Below, piece after piece: positions 55,067 to 63,719 of a DNA stretch of 64,000 nucleotides. A program made the position numbers and the translations under genes. Every line of letters begins with the position of its first letter. Position 1 is the stretch's first letter. The notes under the pieces are model-generated. The model ran no database searches and had not been told where the DNA came from. It saw only the letters and a list, made by a program, of their open reading frames with translations. Origin of the DNA: DATFVJ01 sp963820395 (GTDB taxonomy: Bacteria; Actinomycetota; Actinomycetes; Streptosporangiales; Streptosporangiaceae); assembly GCA_963820395.1 (NCBI GenBank), contig CAWGAE010000008.1, positions 186,001-250,000 of the forward strand, given 5' to 3'.

Positions 55067-55729
55067 GTGCCCGACCGAAAGGTCATCTTGGCCAGCAAGA
55101 GGACACCCAACCGCAAGATCCCCATACTCACCGCCGCGGTAGCAGGCTGGGTCATCGCCGTGGCCGCCACCGGCTCAGCCGCAGCGGCCAGCGCGACCAC
55201 GGTGACCGACGCAACCGGGCAAGCCACGACCACCACCACCGCGCGCTACGCGACAGTTCACCACCACGTGAGATTCCCGAAGCCACACCGGCGAGTTCAC
55301 CACCACCACGCGAGGTTCCCGGAAACACACCGGCGAGTTCACCACCACCACGCGGGGTTCCCGGAACACCGGCGAGTTCACCACCACCACGCGGGGTTCC
55401 CGGAAACACACCGGCGAGTTCACCACCGCCACGCGAGGTTCCCGGACACATACCGCCGGTTCAACTACCGGGCCGCCGCCTATCAGGGCGCCGCAGTCGG
55501 CGGCTCGTTCGGCGCGTGCGTGCGGTCCCGTGAGTCTGGTGGCAACTACCAGGCGTGGAATGCCGCTGGCTACTACGGCGCGTACCAGTTCAGCGCCAGC
55601 ACATGGACAGCGTACGGCGGCAGCGCGGCCAGCTTCGGGCACGCCAGTCCAGCCGAGCAAGACCGTATCTTCGGCAACGCCCTCGCGCGAGGCGGCCAGA
55701 GTAACTGGGCACCATACGACGGCTGCTAG
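55067..55729 (+). CDS. Secreted Rpf-like transglycosylase with His-rich repeats
   Basis: About 220 residues from a GTG. A basic start and hydrophobic core (RTPNRKIPILTAAVAGWVIAVAATGSAAAASA) form a signal peptide. Residues ~60-130 contain five to six repeats of RRVHHHHARFPETH type. The C-terminal domain GACVRSRESGGNYQAWNAAGYYGAYQFSASTWTAYGGSAA, then SPAEQDRIFGNALARGGQSNWAPYDGC, is a resuscitation-promoting-factor/lysozyme-like domain with the catalytic Glu in SRESGGNYQ and a closing Cys. Such proteins cleave peptidoglycan and promote growth from dormancy. The His clusters could bind metal or wall polymers. A hairpin terminator follows. Confidence 0.88.
   Translation: MPDRKVILASKRTPNRKIPILTAAVAGWVIAVAATGSAAAASATTVTDATGQATTTTTARYATVHHHVRFPKPHRRVHHHHARFPETHRRVHHHHAGFPEHRRVHHHHAGFPETHRRVHHRHARFPDTYRRFNYRAAAYQGAAVGGSFGACVRSRESGGNYQAWNAAGYYGAYQFSASTWTAYGGSAASFGHASPAEQDRIFGNALARGGQSNWAPYDGC
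55257..55455 (+). repeat. 42-bp tandem repeats encoding His-rich units
   Basis: Four to five copies of a unit around CACCGGCGAGTTCACCACCA followed by CGCGRGGTTCCCGGAAACA. Most are 42 bp; one copy is 36 bp, lacking two codons. All changes keep the frame. They encode the RRVHHHHA(R/G)FPE(TH) repeats of the gene at 55067. Confidence 0.9.
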
Positions 55730-55736
55730 GCAACGT

Positions 55737-55777
55737 GAGGAAACCCCGGAGCCAATGGAAGCGGCCCGGGGTTCCTT
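55737..55777 (+). terminator. Hairpin terminator after the Rpf-like gene
   Basis: GAGGAAACCCCGG pairs with CCGGGGTTCCTTC across a 15-base loop, starting eight bases after the stop codon. There is no long T-tract, which is usual in high-GC actinomycetes. Confidence 0.6.
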
Positions 55778-56028
55778 CACAACCACGATCTGCCTGCGTC
55801 CTAGGGTGCCGAAAATCGCGCCAGGCAGCGCTGTTGCGTTAAGCGATCGCGTGATCATCCGGCAGGAAGATTTCTCGTCTGCATACGCTCCGTGGCTGCC
55901 GGGCAGGCGACCAGGCCGTCTCCGCGGCCGTGCGACGGCCGCGGGGTGAACGAAGCGCGGAAGATTTGCGGCCTCGTGATCACGCAGCCGCTTAATGCAA
56001 ACATTGCCGCCCCCATGGCTTACCCCAG
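55778..56028. other. Short gap, no gene seen
   Basis: Only chance frames. It lies between the terminator and a possible transposase scrap. Confidence 0.3.
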
Positions 56029-56313
56029 TGCCGTGACCGGGTACAGGCTGGTGAGGCCGCCTGGGCGGCGGGCCCATGCGGCGTCGAAGAGGTGTATCCG
56101 GTCCTGCGGGCGGTGCCAGTTCTCGGGCAGGTACAGAATGATCTCGCCCCCCGCCGTAGCCGGCGGGTGCACGACCCCGTCGATGAGGTCCGCCGCAAGG
56201 TGGCGCCGCGTGCCTTGCATAGGCGAGGCCAGCCAGGCAGCCCGCGGTCGCAGCAGGTTATGGCTGCTGGCCGCCAGGGGCAGACCAGGCCGCATTGGCC
56301 GGCAAGCGGTCAT
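56029..56313 (-). pseudogene. Possible IS1380/IS4-type transposase tail
   Basis: The frame reads LAASSHNLLRPRAAWLASPMQGTRR, then EIILYLPENWHRPQDRIHLFDAAWARRPG. This resembles the C-terminal end of IS1380/IS4-like transposases, where an LxLPxxWPW..AW..LF segment closes the protein. No catalytic part remains. The identification is tentative. Confidence 0.3.
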
Positions 56314-56334
56314 CTGTTACGTTGGGCCGACCAG

Positions 56335-56532
56335 ATGATCATTGATCTGACCTGGGTTTTTTACGGTGTGCATAGTCAGCAGAGTGGAGGTGACCTGACC
56401 GCCGAGACGGTCCCTCCGGCCGCGGGAAAGGCGCCGGCGAAAAAGGAAAAAGCGAAGAAGGTGGCGCCGGTGCAGACCACGAAGAAGGCCGACGCGCCCG
56501 CAGTGAAACCAGCCAGGAAGGCGGCGAAATAG
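56335..56532 (+). CDS. Small Lys/Ala-rich basic protein
   Basis: A 65-residue ORF. The first 20 residues are unremarkable (MIIDLTWVFYGVHSQQSGGD). The rest is a histone-H1-like tail rich in Lys, Ala and Pro (GKAPAKKEKAKKVAPVQTTK, then PARKAAK). GGAGGTGA at 56388 may instead serve an internal start, giving about 45 residues. Such tails occur in actinobacterial nucleoid-associated proteins. Whether it is a full gene or a displaced tail is not clear. Confidence 0.4.
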   Translation: MIIDLTWVFYGVHSQQSGGDLTAETVPPAAGKAPAKKEKAKKVAPVQTTKKADAPAVKPARKAAK

Positions 56533-57558
56533 AGGGGGTTTGGCGCGCGCGACAGCCAGCCCAGGACGCTGCTGTGCCCATCCAGAATGGGATGATCTGC
56601 GCTTCGTCACCCTCACAGCGCTTCGTCACCCTCACAGCCGACAGGGGTGCCAGCCGCCCCGATTCGGCGATCCGGCGCTCTGCCTCCCTACGAGTCCGTG
56701 ACGGCCAGTGATCCTGCCTCGACATGTGCCAAGAGTGCAGTGCCGCCTAATTGAGACCGAAGTGAGGCGCTGCGGTTTGCCGTAGCGTTCAGGGTCCGAC
56801 GGGCTGGCTCCCTAACCGTCCGCCGGCCGCATCTGCTGTCGCGGTCTGGCTTTAGAACGAGGTGCCAGCCTGCCGGGTCTCGCCGCGGCGTGGCTCGAAA
56901 GAGGGACGACGCGGGCTCGGGAGGGCAACCGGGGAACGACTCTGACTCCAGCGCGACCGGCTCACACCCCGGACACCAGCTCTTCGGACAAGCACAAGCC
57001 ACTCCCAAGCCCAGCCCCACCCTACGACCCGCCACCCCAGCCAAGCGAACCACGCCACCAACACCGGCATCGAAGAAAACCCGCCAAAACTCTTGACAAC
57101 GAAAGCAAAGAGGGATCGTTCTGTACTGGAACAATCCCTTCGGTACGGTCCGTTGGATGCGCGCAGAAGCTGGTAGGCGGTTTGGGCCCCGACCGCAGCA
57201 GCAGCCTCCGGAGAAAGCTCCGCCGCCTCCCGCCCGGACGCCACCAGTTCATCAGCCGGGCATCCTTTCAGGGCGATCAGCTCGAGCCGCGTTGGCCAGG
57301 ACCACTTGACAGCCTTGGCGTGGGCGATCACTACAGCGGAGGCAATGCCTGTCTGGGCGCTTGACCCTGGTCCGCCGGCGGCGTAGCACGTCGGACGCTC
57401 GTGCTCCAAGATGCCAAAGCCTTCGCAGCCGCCGAGCGAGTCGAACACCGGACCAGAGCGAGGCCTGCGGGGCGGACCAGGCCGCTACCCTAGCCGCACC
57501 CTAGCCGGGTTTTTCCCGGCCAGCACGAGCGTCCGGCCAACTGGTGAGAGGCCAGGTC
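56533..57558. other. About 1 kb with no confident gene
   Basis: A minus-strand frame (56852-57448) has a mildly protein-like stretch (TRLELIALKGCPADELVASGREAAELSPEAAAAVGAQTAYQLLRA) but no family, and it ends in Arg/Ser-rich sequence. It could be a decayed gene. A TTGACA at 57090 could be a -35 box, but no matching -10 was found. Confidence 0.3.
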
Positions 57559-58059
57559 ATGACGATCTACCAGCACATACGCCATCCCCGCATCGCCTCG
57601 CGGCGCGCCGATCGCCCGGTGAAGGTGGCCGATCAGCTCCCGCGGGGGACGGCGGTCACCCGGTTCAACACGAGTGTCGCGCTCCTGGTCACGCGGGCGG
57701 TGGGCAGCATGTGGTGCGCCTACGCGTTCGCGTTGTTCGACCTGATCAGTCTCCCGAATGCGATCCGCGGCGGCGCGGCGGCGATCGTCTCCTGGGTGGC
57801 GCAGACCTTCCTGCAACTGGTGCTGTTGTCCGTCATCATGGTCGGGCAGAACGTGCAGGCCGCCGCTGCGGACAAGCGCTCAGAGGCGACATTCCACGAC
57901 GCGAGCGCAACCCTGCACGAAGTGGCGCACGTGCAAGGCCACCTCGCCGCGCAGGACGTGCTGCTGACCCGGATCGCCGAGAAGATCGGCCTCGAGCCCG
58001 TGCCCGTCATCGACACCCCGCCGGACGACCAGGCAGCTGGGCAAAACCCGGAACCCTGA
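57559..58059 (+). CDS. DUF1003-like small membrane protein
   Basis: A 166-residue protein starting at an ATG after GAGAGG. It has an N-terminal basic region (IRHPRIASRRADRP), two membrane segments (NTSVALLVTRAVGSMWCAYAFALFDLISLP and IVSWVAQTFLQLVLLSVIMVGQNVQ) and an amphipathic C-terminal tail (DASATLHEVAHVQGHLAAQDVLLTRIAEKIG). This matches small actinobacterial membrane proteins of the DUF1003 kind. The function is unknown. Confidence 0.7.
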   Translation: MTIYQHIRHPRIASRRADRPVKVADQLPRGTAVTRFNTSVALLVTRAVGSMWCAYAFALFDLISLPNAIRGGAAAIVSWVAQTFLQLVLLSVIMVGQNVQAAAADKRSEATFHDASATLHEVAHVQGHLAAQDVLLTRIAEKIGLEPVPVIDTPPDDQAAGQNPEP

Positions 58060-58203
58060 CGATCAAGCATTCTTCCTGGGTCACAGCCGTGCGGGTGCTC
58101 TGCGGGGAACGGACCTTCATTTCCCTGCCCGCCCAGTCGTGATACGGGCGTGGCGACGCTGACGATGCGTGACAGAGACGCTACGCTGAGGCAACCTTGC
58201 CGC

Positions 58204-58593
58204 ATGAGAAGAATTTTCGCTGCCGTGGCTGCAGTTGCCTCGGCGGCAGTTATCGCGGCTGGTGCCGCGCCTGCGGCCGCGGCCGCACCCGCTCGGGCCC
58301 GCCCGTCGCCGGTCCCGGTCCGGTTCTGCCCGTCGCCGCCTCTGCTGCCCAGGCGTCCCTGCATCCCCCGGCCGCGGCCGTGTTTCCCGCCGCGTATCCG
58401 GGTCGGTGACCGGTGCGTCCTGCCACCCCGGTGTCTCCCGCCGAGGCGGCTGATCAACGGGCGGTGCATTCCCGTGTTCCCGCCGCACTGCCCGCCACCT
58501 GAGCGCCTCATCGGCGACCGGTGCGTCCCCATCTACGTCCCGCCGGTACCGGTAACACGGCCACCAGTACCGGACCCTGCACGCTCGTCTTAG
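58204..58593 (+). CDS. Secreted Cys/Pro-rich repeat protein
   Basis: A 129-residue protein with a clear signal peptide (MRRIFAAVAAVASAAVIAAG, cut near AAAAP) after GAGGCAA. The mature part repeats a Pro-rich unit around paired cysteines: CFPPRIRVGDRCVLPP, CLPPRRLINGRCIPVFPP and CPPPERLIGDRCVPIYVPP. The repeats look like small disulfide loops. The role may be in the cell wall or spore coat. No named family is recognised. Confidence 0.7.
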   Translation: MRRIFAAVAAVASAAVIAAGAAPAAAAAPARARPSPVPVRFCPSPPLLPRRPCIPRPRPCFPPRIRVGDRCVLPPRCLPPRRLINGRCIPVFPPHCPPPERLIGDRCVPIYVPPVPVTRPPVPDPARSS

Positions 58594-59486
58594 CGCCGCA
58601 GGGACCGGCGTGCCCCGGTTGCGCCTCACCACCTGGCCAGCCGGGCACGTCGGCGGCCGGTTGGATCTCAGTCACCTTGCCTCCTCGCACGGAACTTGTT
58701 TTCGTGCTGGTCGCGGGTGCTCAGCTGATGGTAGAAAGCCGGCGCGGTCGTGAGCAGGTGGCAAGACGCGCAGGCGCACAAGCGGGCTGTGAGTCCGGGG
58801 ATCTTCGGTCGGGTGCTGCGGTGGGTGTCACTGCACGATCGACAGAACGCCGAGAGGCCATCAGCCAGGTGCCCGCAACGATGCCAGCACGGTAGTGGTT
58901 CAGGTGGCCGCTGCTGATCGGTTCGTCAGCGGACGGCGTATCGTCGCGCCCCCCGGGGATGGAGCCGTCATTGAGCTGTCCTCGCTCCGCCGCTTCCTCT
59001 TGCGACGGTCTTAAAGTCGCATTGGCGTAGTTCCGATCGCGCGAGCATCGGGACACGCGGATAGATTCCGCTCACCAGCGGAAAATCCCCCCAGTAACCG
59101 CATCGCCCGGGGACGTAGCGTCCGGTCCCACTGGTCGCGGCGCACCTGGACGGTGCGGATCGGACGGTGCTGCCGGGCGGCCTGGCCCGGCGCGACAGGG
59201 GGTCGGCGCGGGCCAGGCCGGGCCGGTACTGTCGGCGGCACGGCGGGGTGGTTGATCCGCTCAGGTTCAGAACCGGCATCCAGAACGGCTGCGTGCGCGC
59301 CCGCGGCGTCATCCCCGGCCGCGGTCACCCCATCTGGATGGATCCCTGGGCCGGCGACCGCGCCGGGCTTAGCCTTGGGAAGGCCCGCCCGGCGCACGCC
59401 GAGCCACTCGCGCACCTATACAGAGCCCCGGCGAGCAGCACCCGAACCGGCTTTCTCTGAATCGCTTTCAGGACCAAGCGATCGAG
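58594..59486. other. About 890 bp with no supported gene
   Basis: Many overlapping GC-rich frames and no protein character. Nothing else is seen. Confidence 0.35.
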
Positions 59487-59753
59487 CTACGCGGGTCCCG
59501 TCGCCGCTTGCCGCGCAGCGTCAAGGTGCCGATCGACATCGTGGCTCATCTCATCGAACGTGTCGCGCTCAGGCGACACCCAACCGCACGAGCACCCGGC
59601 GGTGAAACTCTCCAGGCTCGGCAGGCGATACCACCTGTGCGCCGGGTCATCCTGGCGCTTCTTGCCAACGACCCCGCAGGCGTACGCTAATTCCTCGGGT
59701 TTGTCCCAGTAGTCGCGAGCGGTACTACTCATTTGAGCTTCATTGGCGGCCAT
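59487..59753 (-). CDS. Small GCSCGW-motif protein
   Basis: An 88-residue protein starting at an ATG after GGAGGTGAGG. The sequence has TARDYWDKPEELAYACGVVGKKRQDDPAHRWYRLPSLESFTAGCSCGWVSPERDTFDEMSHDVDRHL. The CSCGW pair with an upstream Cys and a downstream His suggests a small zinc-binding protein of a type common in actinomycetes. The function is unknown. Confidence 0.65.
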   Translation of the reverse strand: MAANEAQMSSTARDYWDKPEELAYACGVVGKKRQDDPAHRWYRLPSLESFTAGCSCGWVSPERDTFDEMSHDVDRHLDAARQAATGPA

Positions 59754-60039
59754 TACCCTCACCTCCTACCAGCTATATTACCAGTCAGTAGCACGAACTA
59801 GAGAAGCGCAGACGCGCGAAGAAATGTGTGAAGTGTCTCCGTGCGAAAGATCCATGTGGGACCGTCTGGATCTCTACCACCATCTGGCCCTAGGGCCTTT
59901 GTGTTTCACCAATATTTCGTATGTTTCATCAATATTTCGCACCTGTTCTTGGAGGATTACCGGACGGTGGCTCGTGGGTTACCCCACCTCCCGGATGGCA
60001 GGTCAACGTAGCCATGGCAGATGCGCCGGGACGTCCGAG
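59754..60039. other. Short gap, no gene seen
   Basis: Lower-GC region (59760-59960) with tandem-like TTTCACCAATATTTCGTATG/TTTCATCAATATTTCGC steps at 59914-59940. It may be the promoter region of the small gene at 59753. Confidence 0.3.
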
Positions 60040-60584
60040 ACGAGCGTCACCCGGCTCATAGCCCAGCGACGGCCTGGCCAGCGCCAGCAGCCAGGTCTGC
60101 GCTGCGGTAACCAGGGCGGCGACGACGATGCTGAGGGTGGGCTCGATGACGGGTGCGTAGAGCGGCGAGTGGTTGGAGGGCTGTGCTTTCGCCGTGTCGA
60201 TGATGTCGGCAGCGCTGCTGGCGGCGGCGAAGACCCGGGGGTCGGCGCCACCAAGCAGCCAGAACACACACGGTGCGCCGGAGGCGGTGGCGAGCACGCC
60301 AACGTCTTCGCTGGCGGTAAGCAGCCCAACCCGGTCTGTTCCGCTACCGGCAGGCCGTCCATGCCGACTCTGAGCAAAGCGGTCCGGCCTTCCCCGTTGC
60401 GCAAGATCCCAACGACTCCGGTACACCCCACACCGGTGGCCGTCTGGTAACCAAACCCGCGCAGCTGGTCAGCCACGATGGCCGCGGTCCGCCTCTCCTG
60501 GAAGGACAGCTCCGGATGCATGTGCAAGTCCTCGTAGAGCCCGGCAAGGTCGCTGGCGGCTGGGGCCTTTGGAGCGATCGTCAT
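60040..60584 (-). pseudogene. M20 amidohydrolase remnant with internal deletion
   Basis: The ATG at 60584 opens a normal M20D start: SDLAGLYEDLHMHPELSFQERRTAAIVADQLRGFGYQTATGVG, then GVVGILRNGEGRTALLRVGMDGLPVAEQTGL. The sequence then jumps, in another frame, to the C-terminus: ASEDVGVLATASGAPCVFWLLGGADPRVFA, then SPLYAPVIEPTLSIVVAALVTAAQTWLLALA. About 230 central residues, including the dimerisation domain and most metal ligands, are missing. Family members hydrolyse N-acyl amino acids. This one is dead. Confidence 0.85.
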
Positions 60585-60812
60585 CCTCGCTCCTTCTCCT
60601 TCGCCGGTGCCAGCGCGGCCCATGTTCCGCGGCCACCTCCATAGCTCACGTCCCCGCACTGATGTGACTCAATTTCTCGTTTGCTCTACGTTTTGCTGAA
60701 ATATGCCCGCGTTGTGCACAGCCCTGTCGATCACCAACAGGCACGCTCGCCTAACGTCCGCTGGCTGCCGACCGCTGGTGAGCCGGGGGCGGGCAGGGCA
60801 GGAGGAGGCAGG

Positions 60813-62057
60813 GTGGTGCGCGCGGATAGCCTCAAGGCCGGACTGCTGGGGCCGGGTTCCGGCCTGGACCCCTACCCCGCTTACGCCAGGCTCCGGCGTG
60901 AGGAACCGGTGTGCCGCATCGGGCTGCGGGAGGGCCTGTGGTGTTGGCTGATCTCACGTTATGACGATGCCCGGGCCGCGCTGGCCGACCCCCGGCTGAG
61001 CAGGGACCCGCGGGCCGCGGCGGCGGCCTGGCGGGAAACCGACCGCGGCCGCCCCCTGGAAGACGGCTCTCACCTGGGAGTTCACCTGCTGACCAGGGAG
61101 CCGCCGCAGCACACCCGGCTGCGGCGGCTCGTCTCGGCGGCCTTCACCCCCCGGTGGGTCGAGGGCCTTCGCGGCCCGGTGCAGCAGGTCGCCGACACGC
61201 TGATCGACGGTTTCCAGGCGCGCGGGCGGGCCGAGCTGATCGCTGACTTCGCCTACCCGTTCGCAATCAGCGTCATCTGCGATGTGCTGGGCATACCGGC
61301 TGGTGACCGTGCCTGGTTCCGGCAGTGGACCGCCAACGCCGTCCCGCCCGGCGGCCAGCCGCGGGTCGGCGGGTACCCGGTCACGGCGCCTGTGCCGGTG
61401 CCGGGTGACTACCTGCGGGCGCTGATGGCGGCCAAGCGGCGCTGCCCCGGCGGCGACCTGATCAGCACGCTGATCACCGCCGCCGCACGGGACCTGCTGA
61501 GTGAGACGGAGCTGCTGTCCATGGTGTTCCTGCTGCTGCTGGCCGGTCACGAGGGCACGGTCGGGCTGATCGGCAACGGTGTGGTCTCGCTGCTTGCCAG
61601 CCCGTGCCAGCTTCAGGTACTGCGGGACCACCCCGCCCTAATGGAGGCCGCGGTGGAGGAGATACTGCGCTATGACGGGCCGATGGAGCTTGCGGCCTGG
61701 CGGTTTGCCACCGAACCTGTGACGATCGCCGGTACCACCATCGCGGCGGGAGAGCCGGTCCTGATCGCACTCGCCGCGGCGCACCGCGACCCCGGCCAGT
61801 TCCCCGGCCCGGACCGGTTCGACATCACCCGCGCGGCCGGCCCGCACCTGGGTTTCGGCCACGGCACCCACTACTGCCTGGGCGCGGCCCTGGCCCGGCT
61901 GGAAGGCAGCATCGCGCTGGGCACGCTGGTGCGGCGGCTGCCCGGCCTCGCCCTCGCCACACCGGCCGGGCAGTTGCCCCGCCAGCCCAGCCTGCTGCTG
62001 CGCAGCCTACGCGAACTCCCGGTCACCTTCACCTCGGTTCCTGCACCACCAGGCTGA
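60813..62057 (+). CDS. Cytochrome P450
   Basis: A 414-residue P450 starting at one of two adjacent GTG codons after GGAGGAGG. It has HLLTREPPQHTRLRRLVSAAFTPR (C-helix region), the I-helix LLLLAGHEGTVGLIGNGV, the ExxR motif in VEEILRYDGPMELAAWRFA, and the heme-binding loop LGFGHGTHYCLGAALARLE with the ligand Cys at about 355. It is of the CYP105/107-like bacterial class, used to hydroxylate secondary metabolites or xenobiotics. No ferredoxin or ferredoxin reductase gene is next to it, and no biosynthetic partners are seen. It is intact. Confidence 0.95.
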   Translation: MVRADSLKAGLLGPGSGLDPYPAYARLRREEPVCRIGLREGLWCWLISRYDDARAALADPRLSRDPRAAAAAWRETDRGRPLEDGSHLGVHLLTREPPQHTRLRRLVSAAFTPRWVEGLRGPVQQVADTLIDGFQARGRAELIADFAYPFAISVICDVLGIPAGDRAWFRQWTANAVPPGGQPRVGGYPVTAPVPVPGDYLRALMAAKRRCPGGDLISTLITAAARDLLSETELLSMVFLLLLAGHEGTVGLIGNGVVSLLASPCQLQVLRDHPALMEAAVEEILRYDGPMELAAWRFATEPVTIAGTTIAAGEPVLIALAAAHRDPGQFPGPDRFDITRAAGPHLGFGHGTHYCLGAALARLEGSIALGTLVRRLPGLALATPAGQLPRQPSLLLRSLRELPVTFTSVPAPPG

Positions 62058-62745
62058 CCCCCGTGGTCGAAGGTCTGACCGGGACGGAACCGGTACAGGA
62101 CCTGGCCGCGGTCACGGGATATGTACCGGTGGGCGAGCACGGTGATGGAGGCATACCTACGGCCAAGTATTTGGGATGTGGCGTCGACCTGGGCACTGGT
62201 CAGCTCCGCGCCCGGTGACGACCGTGCGTAGGCTTTCCGACCTGGGAAATCTCGGCGAGCCTGTACGGCTTGCGTCCGGCCGGTACTTGCTAATGCCTGC
62301 CAAGCAAGGAGCGTCCCGATCGGTATGCCGGGGCGTTCGCATGTGAGCCGTCGTGTTGTTGTACCAGGGTGCTCCGCCCGTCCGCTAAACGATCTTCAAA
62401 AAGGCTCCTGATGCTGCGTGCCGCGTCGTGGCCGGATGGACTTGAGCCAGTCTCGTCTCTCGCCTATCAACTTGCTGCGTACCGCGTCGCGAAGTCGGCG
62501 TGTTGTCTCGCCCGCAGTGCGGTAATCCATCGCGATCGCGATCGCGATCGCGAGCGCAATCGCAATCGGGCTCGTGTTCACCAAGCCTGGCCGGTTGGCC
62601 GGCACTAGCTGCACCAGCAGAGTGTGTTACCGGTGCTTGGGTTAAGACATAACTGGCGGCGATGTGTAAATAACCTGCGAGAACGACAGCCGGTTCCCCG
62701 AGGATATTGCGGTGCTGGTCTGGCGTTTGCGGTGCAATTTTCGAT
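62058..62745. other. About 690 bp with no supported gene
   Basis: No family is seen. A minus-strand 72-residue frame (62396-62614) exists mainly because of the hexamer repeat at 62529. The stretch separates the P450 from the convergent gene at 62746. Confidence 0.35.
62529..62570. repeat. ATCGCG hexamer repeat
   Basis: ATCGCG is repeated about four times perfectly and then twice with changes (GAGCGCAATCGCAATCGG). The units overlap the palindrome GCGATCGC. It lies in an otherwise empty region. Confidence 0.85.
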
Positions 62746-63645
62746 TCAGCCGGGAAGGCCCGCGTGGCGGCGGACGGCGGCGGCGAGCTTGTCGGGGTCC
62801 GCGGCGGTCAGGGTTAGCCCCGGGTGGCGGATCAGGCCGAGCGGGTCGATGCCGCGCACCGGTTGGCGGAAGAGCAGGCAGACCCCGCGGGTGGTGGTGG
62901 AGCCGAAGGTCAGGCCGTGGTCGGCCAGCGACAGCCGGGGGCCGATCGCGCGGTGCCAGCGGTAGGGGCCGGTGAGGCGCACCGCTTGCACGTTCGCCGG
63001 CGCGGTGCGGCAGACCCACGGCCCGAAACAGGCGACCAGACGGTCGGCGGCAACGGTGACGTGCGCCGTCGCCCGGGTCACCCCGAGCGCGGCCAGTGGC
63101 AGTCGGAACCGCGGGTCGAACGCCATCTCGAACTGCTCGGCCTGCAGCCCGGCCGTTTGTGCTGGCGCGGCGGTGGCAGGCTCGGGTGCGGTGGCCAGCG
63201 CCGTGTCGAGGGCGGCGGCCGTGGCCGGGTCCAGGCCACCTGATCCACGCCAGGCGACCCGGCCTGCCCGGTCCACCAGGCACAGCCAGATCGTGCTGCG
63301 GTCGTCGATGCCCAGCGGGGCGGTCACCCGGCGGATGTCGGTGTACACGGTCAGGGTCCGCCGCCGCACCGTCTCGTCGCGGATCGCCGCCGCCATGCCG
63401 CCGTCGATGGCCGGCCGGGCGGGTTGCCACTGCAGCCCGATCGCTGGCAGCTCAACGAACCGGAGCCCGGGGTCGGTGGCCGCCCGCTGCTGCAGCCAGG
63501 GCACCCATGAGTCGACCAGCCGCTGCTGGTCACGCCGGAAGGCGATGAGGACGACGGTGCGCTCACCGGGCAGGTCGACCGGGAGGCCCACCTCGCGTCC
63601 GTCGAGGTCACGCGCCGTCAGCTGTGGAAACGACACCCCGTTCAT
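62746..63645 (-). CDS. Thioredoxin-fold hypothetical protein
   Basis: A 299-residue protein. Residues 1-170 follow a redoxin layout (FPQLTARDLDGREVGLPVDLPGERTVVLIAFRRDQQRLVDSWVPWLQQ, then YTDIRRVTAPLGIDDRSTIWLCLVDRAGRVAWRGSGGL) but without a CxxC active site. Residues 185-299 form a separate beta-rich domain (FDPRFRLPLAALGVTRATAHVTVAADRLVACFGPWVCRTA, then GLTFGSTTTRGVCLLFRQPVRGIDPLGLIRHPGLTLTAADPDKLAAAVRR), resembling small PH-like domains of unknown role. It is the gene just downstream of the CFA-synthase-like gene on the same strand. Confidence 0.65.
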   Translation of the reverse strand: MNGVSFPQLTARDLDGREVGLPVDLPGERTVVLIAFRRDQQRLVDSWVPWLQQRAATDPGLRFVELPAIGLQWQPARPAIDGGMAAAIRDETVRRRTLTVYTDIRRVTAPLGIDDRSTIWLCLVDRAGRVAWRGSGGLDPATAAALDTALATAPEPATAAPAQTAGLQAEQFEMAFDPRFRLPLAALGVTRATAHVTVAADRLVACFGPWVCRTAPANVQAVRLTGPYRWHRAIGPRLSLADHGLTFGSTTTRGVCLLFRQPVRGIDPLGLIRHPGLTLTAADPDKLAAAVRRHAGLPG

Positions 63646-63719
63646 CGTCTGAGCCTACGCCGGGACGCCGCCCGGTGGAGTCCGGCGCCGGTGCGGGCGC
63701 GCGGACGGCGATCCGGTCA

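Noticed and set aside
55257..55455. CRISPR or structured RNA from the 42-bp repeats
   Set aside because: There are no unique spacers; the repeats are coding and keep frame.
62340..62420. tRNA-like segment
   Set aside because: No cloverleaf with proper anticodon and T-loop GTTCRA could be built on either strand.
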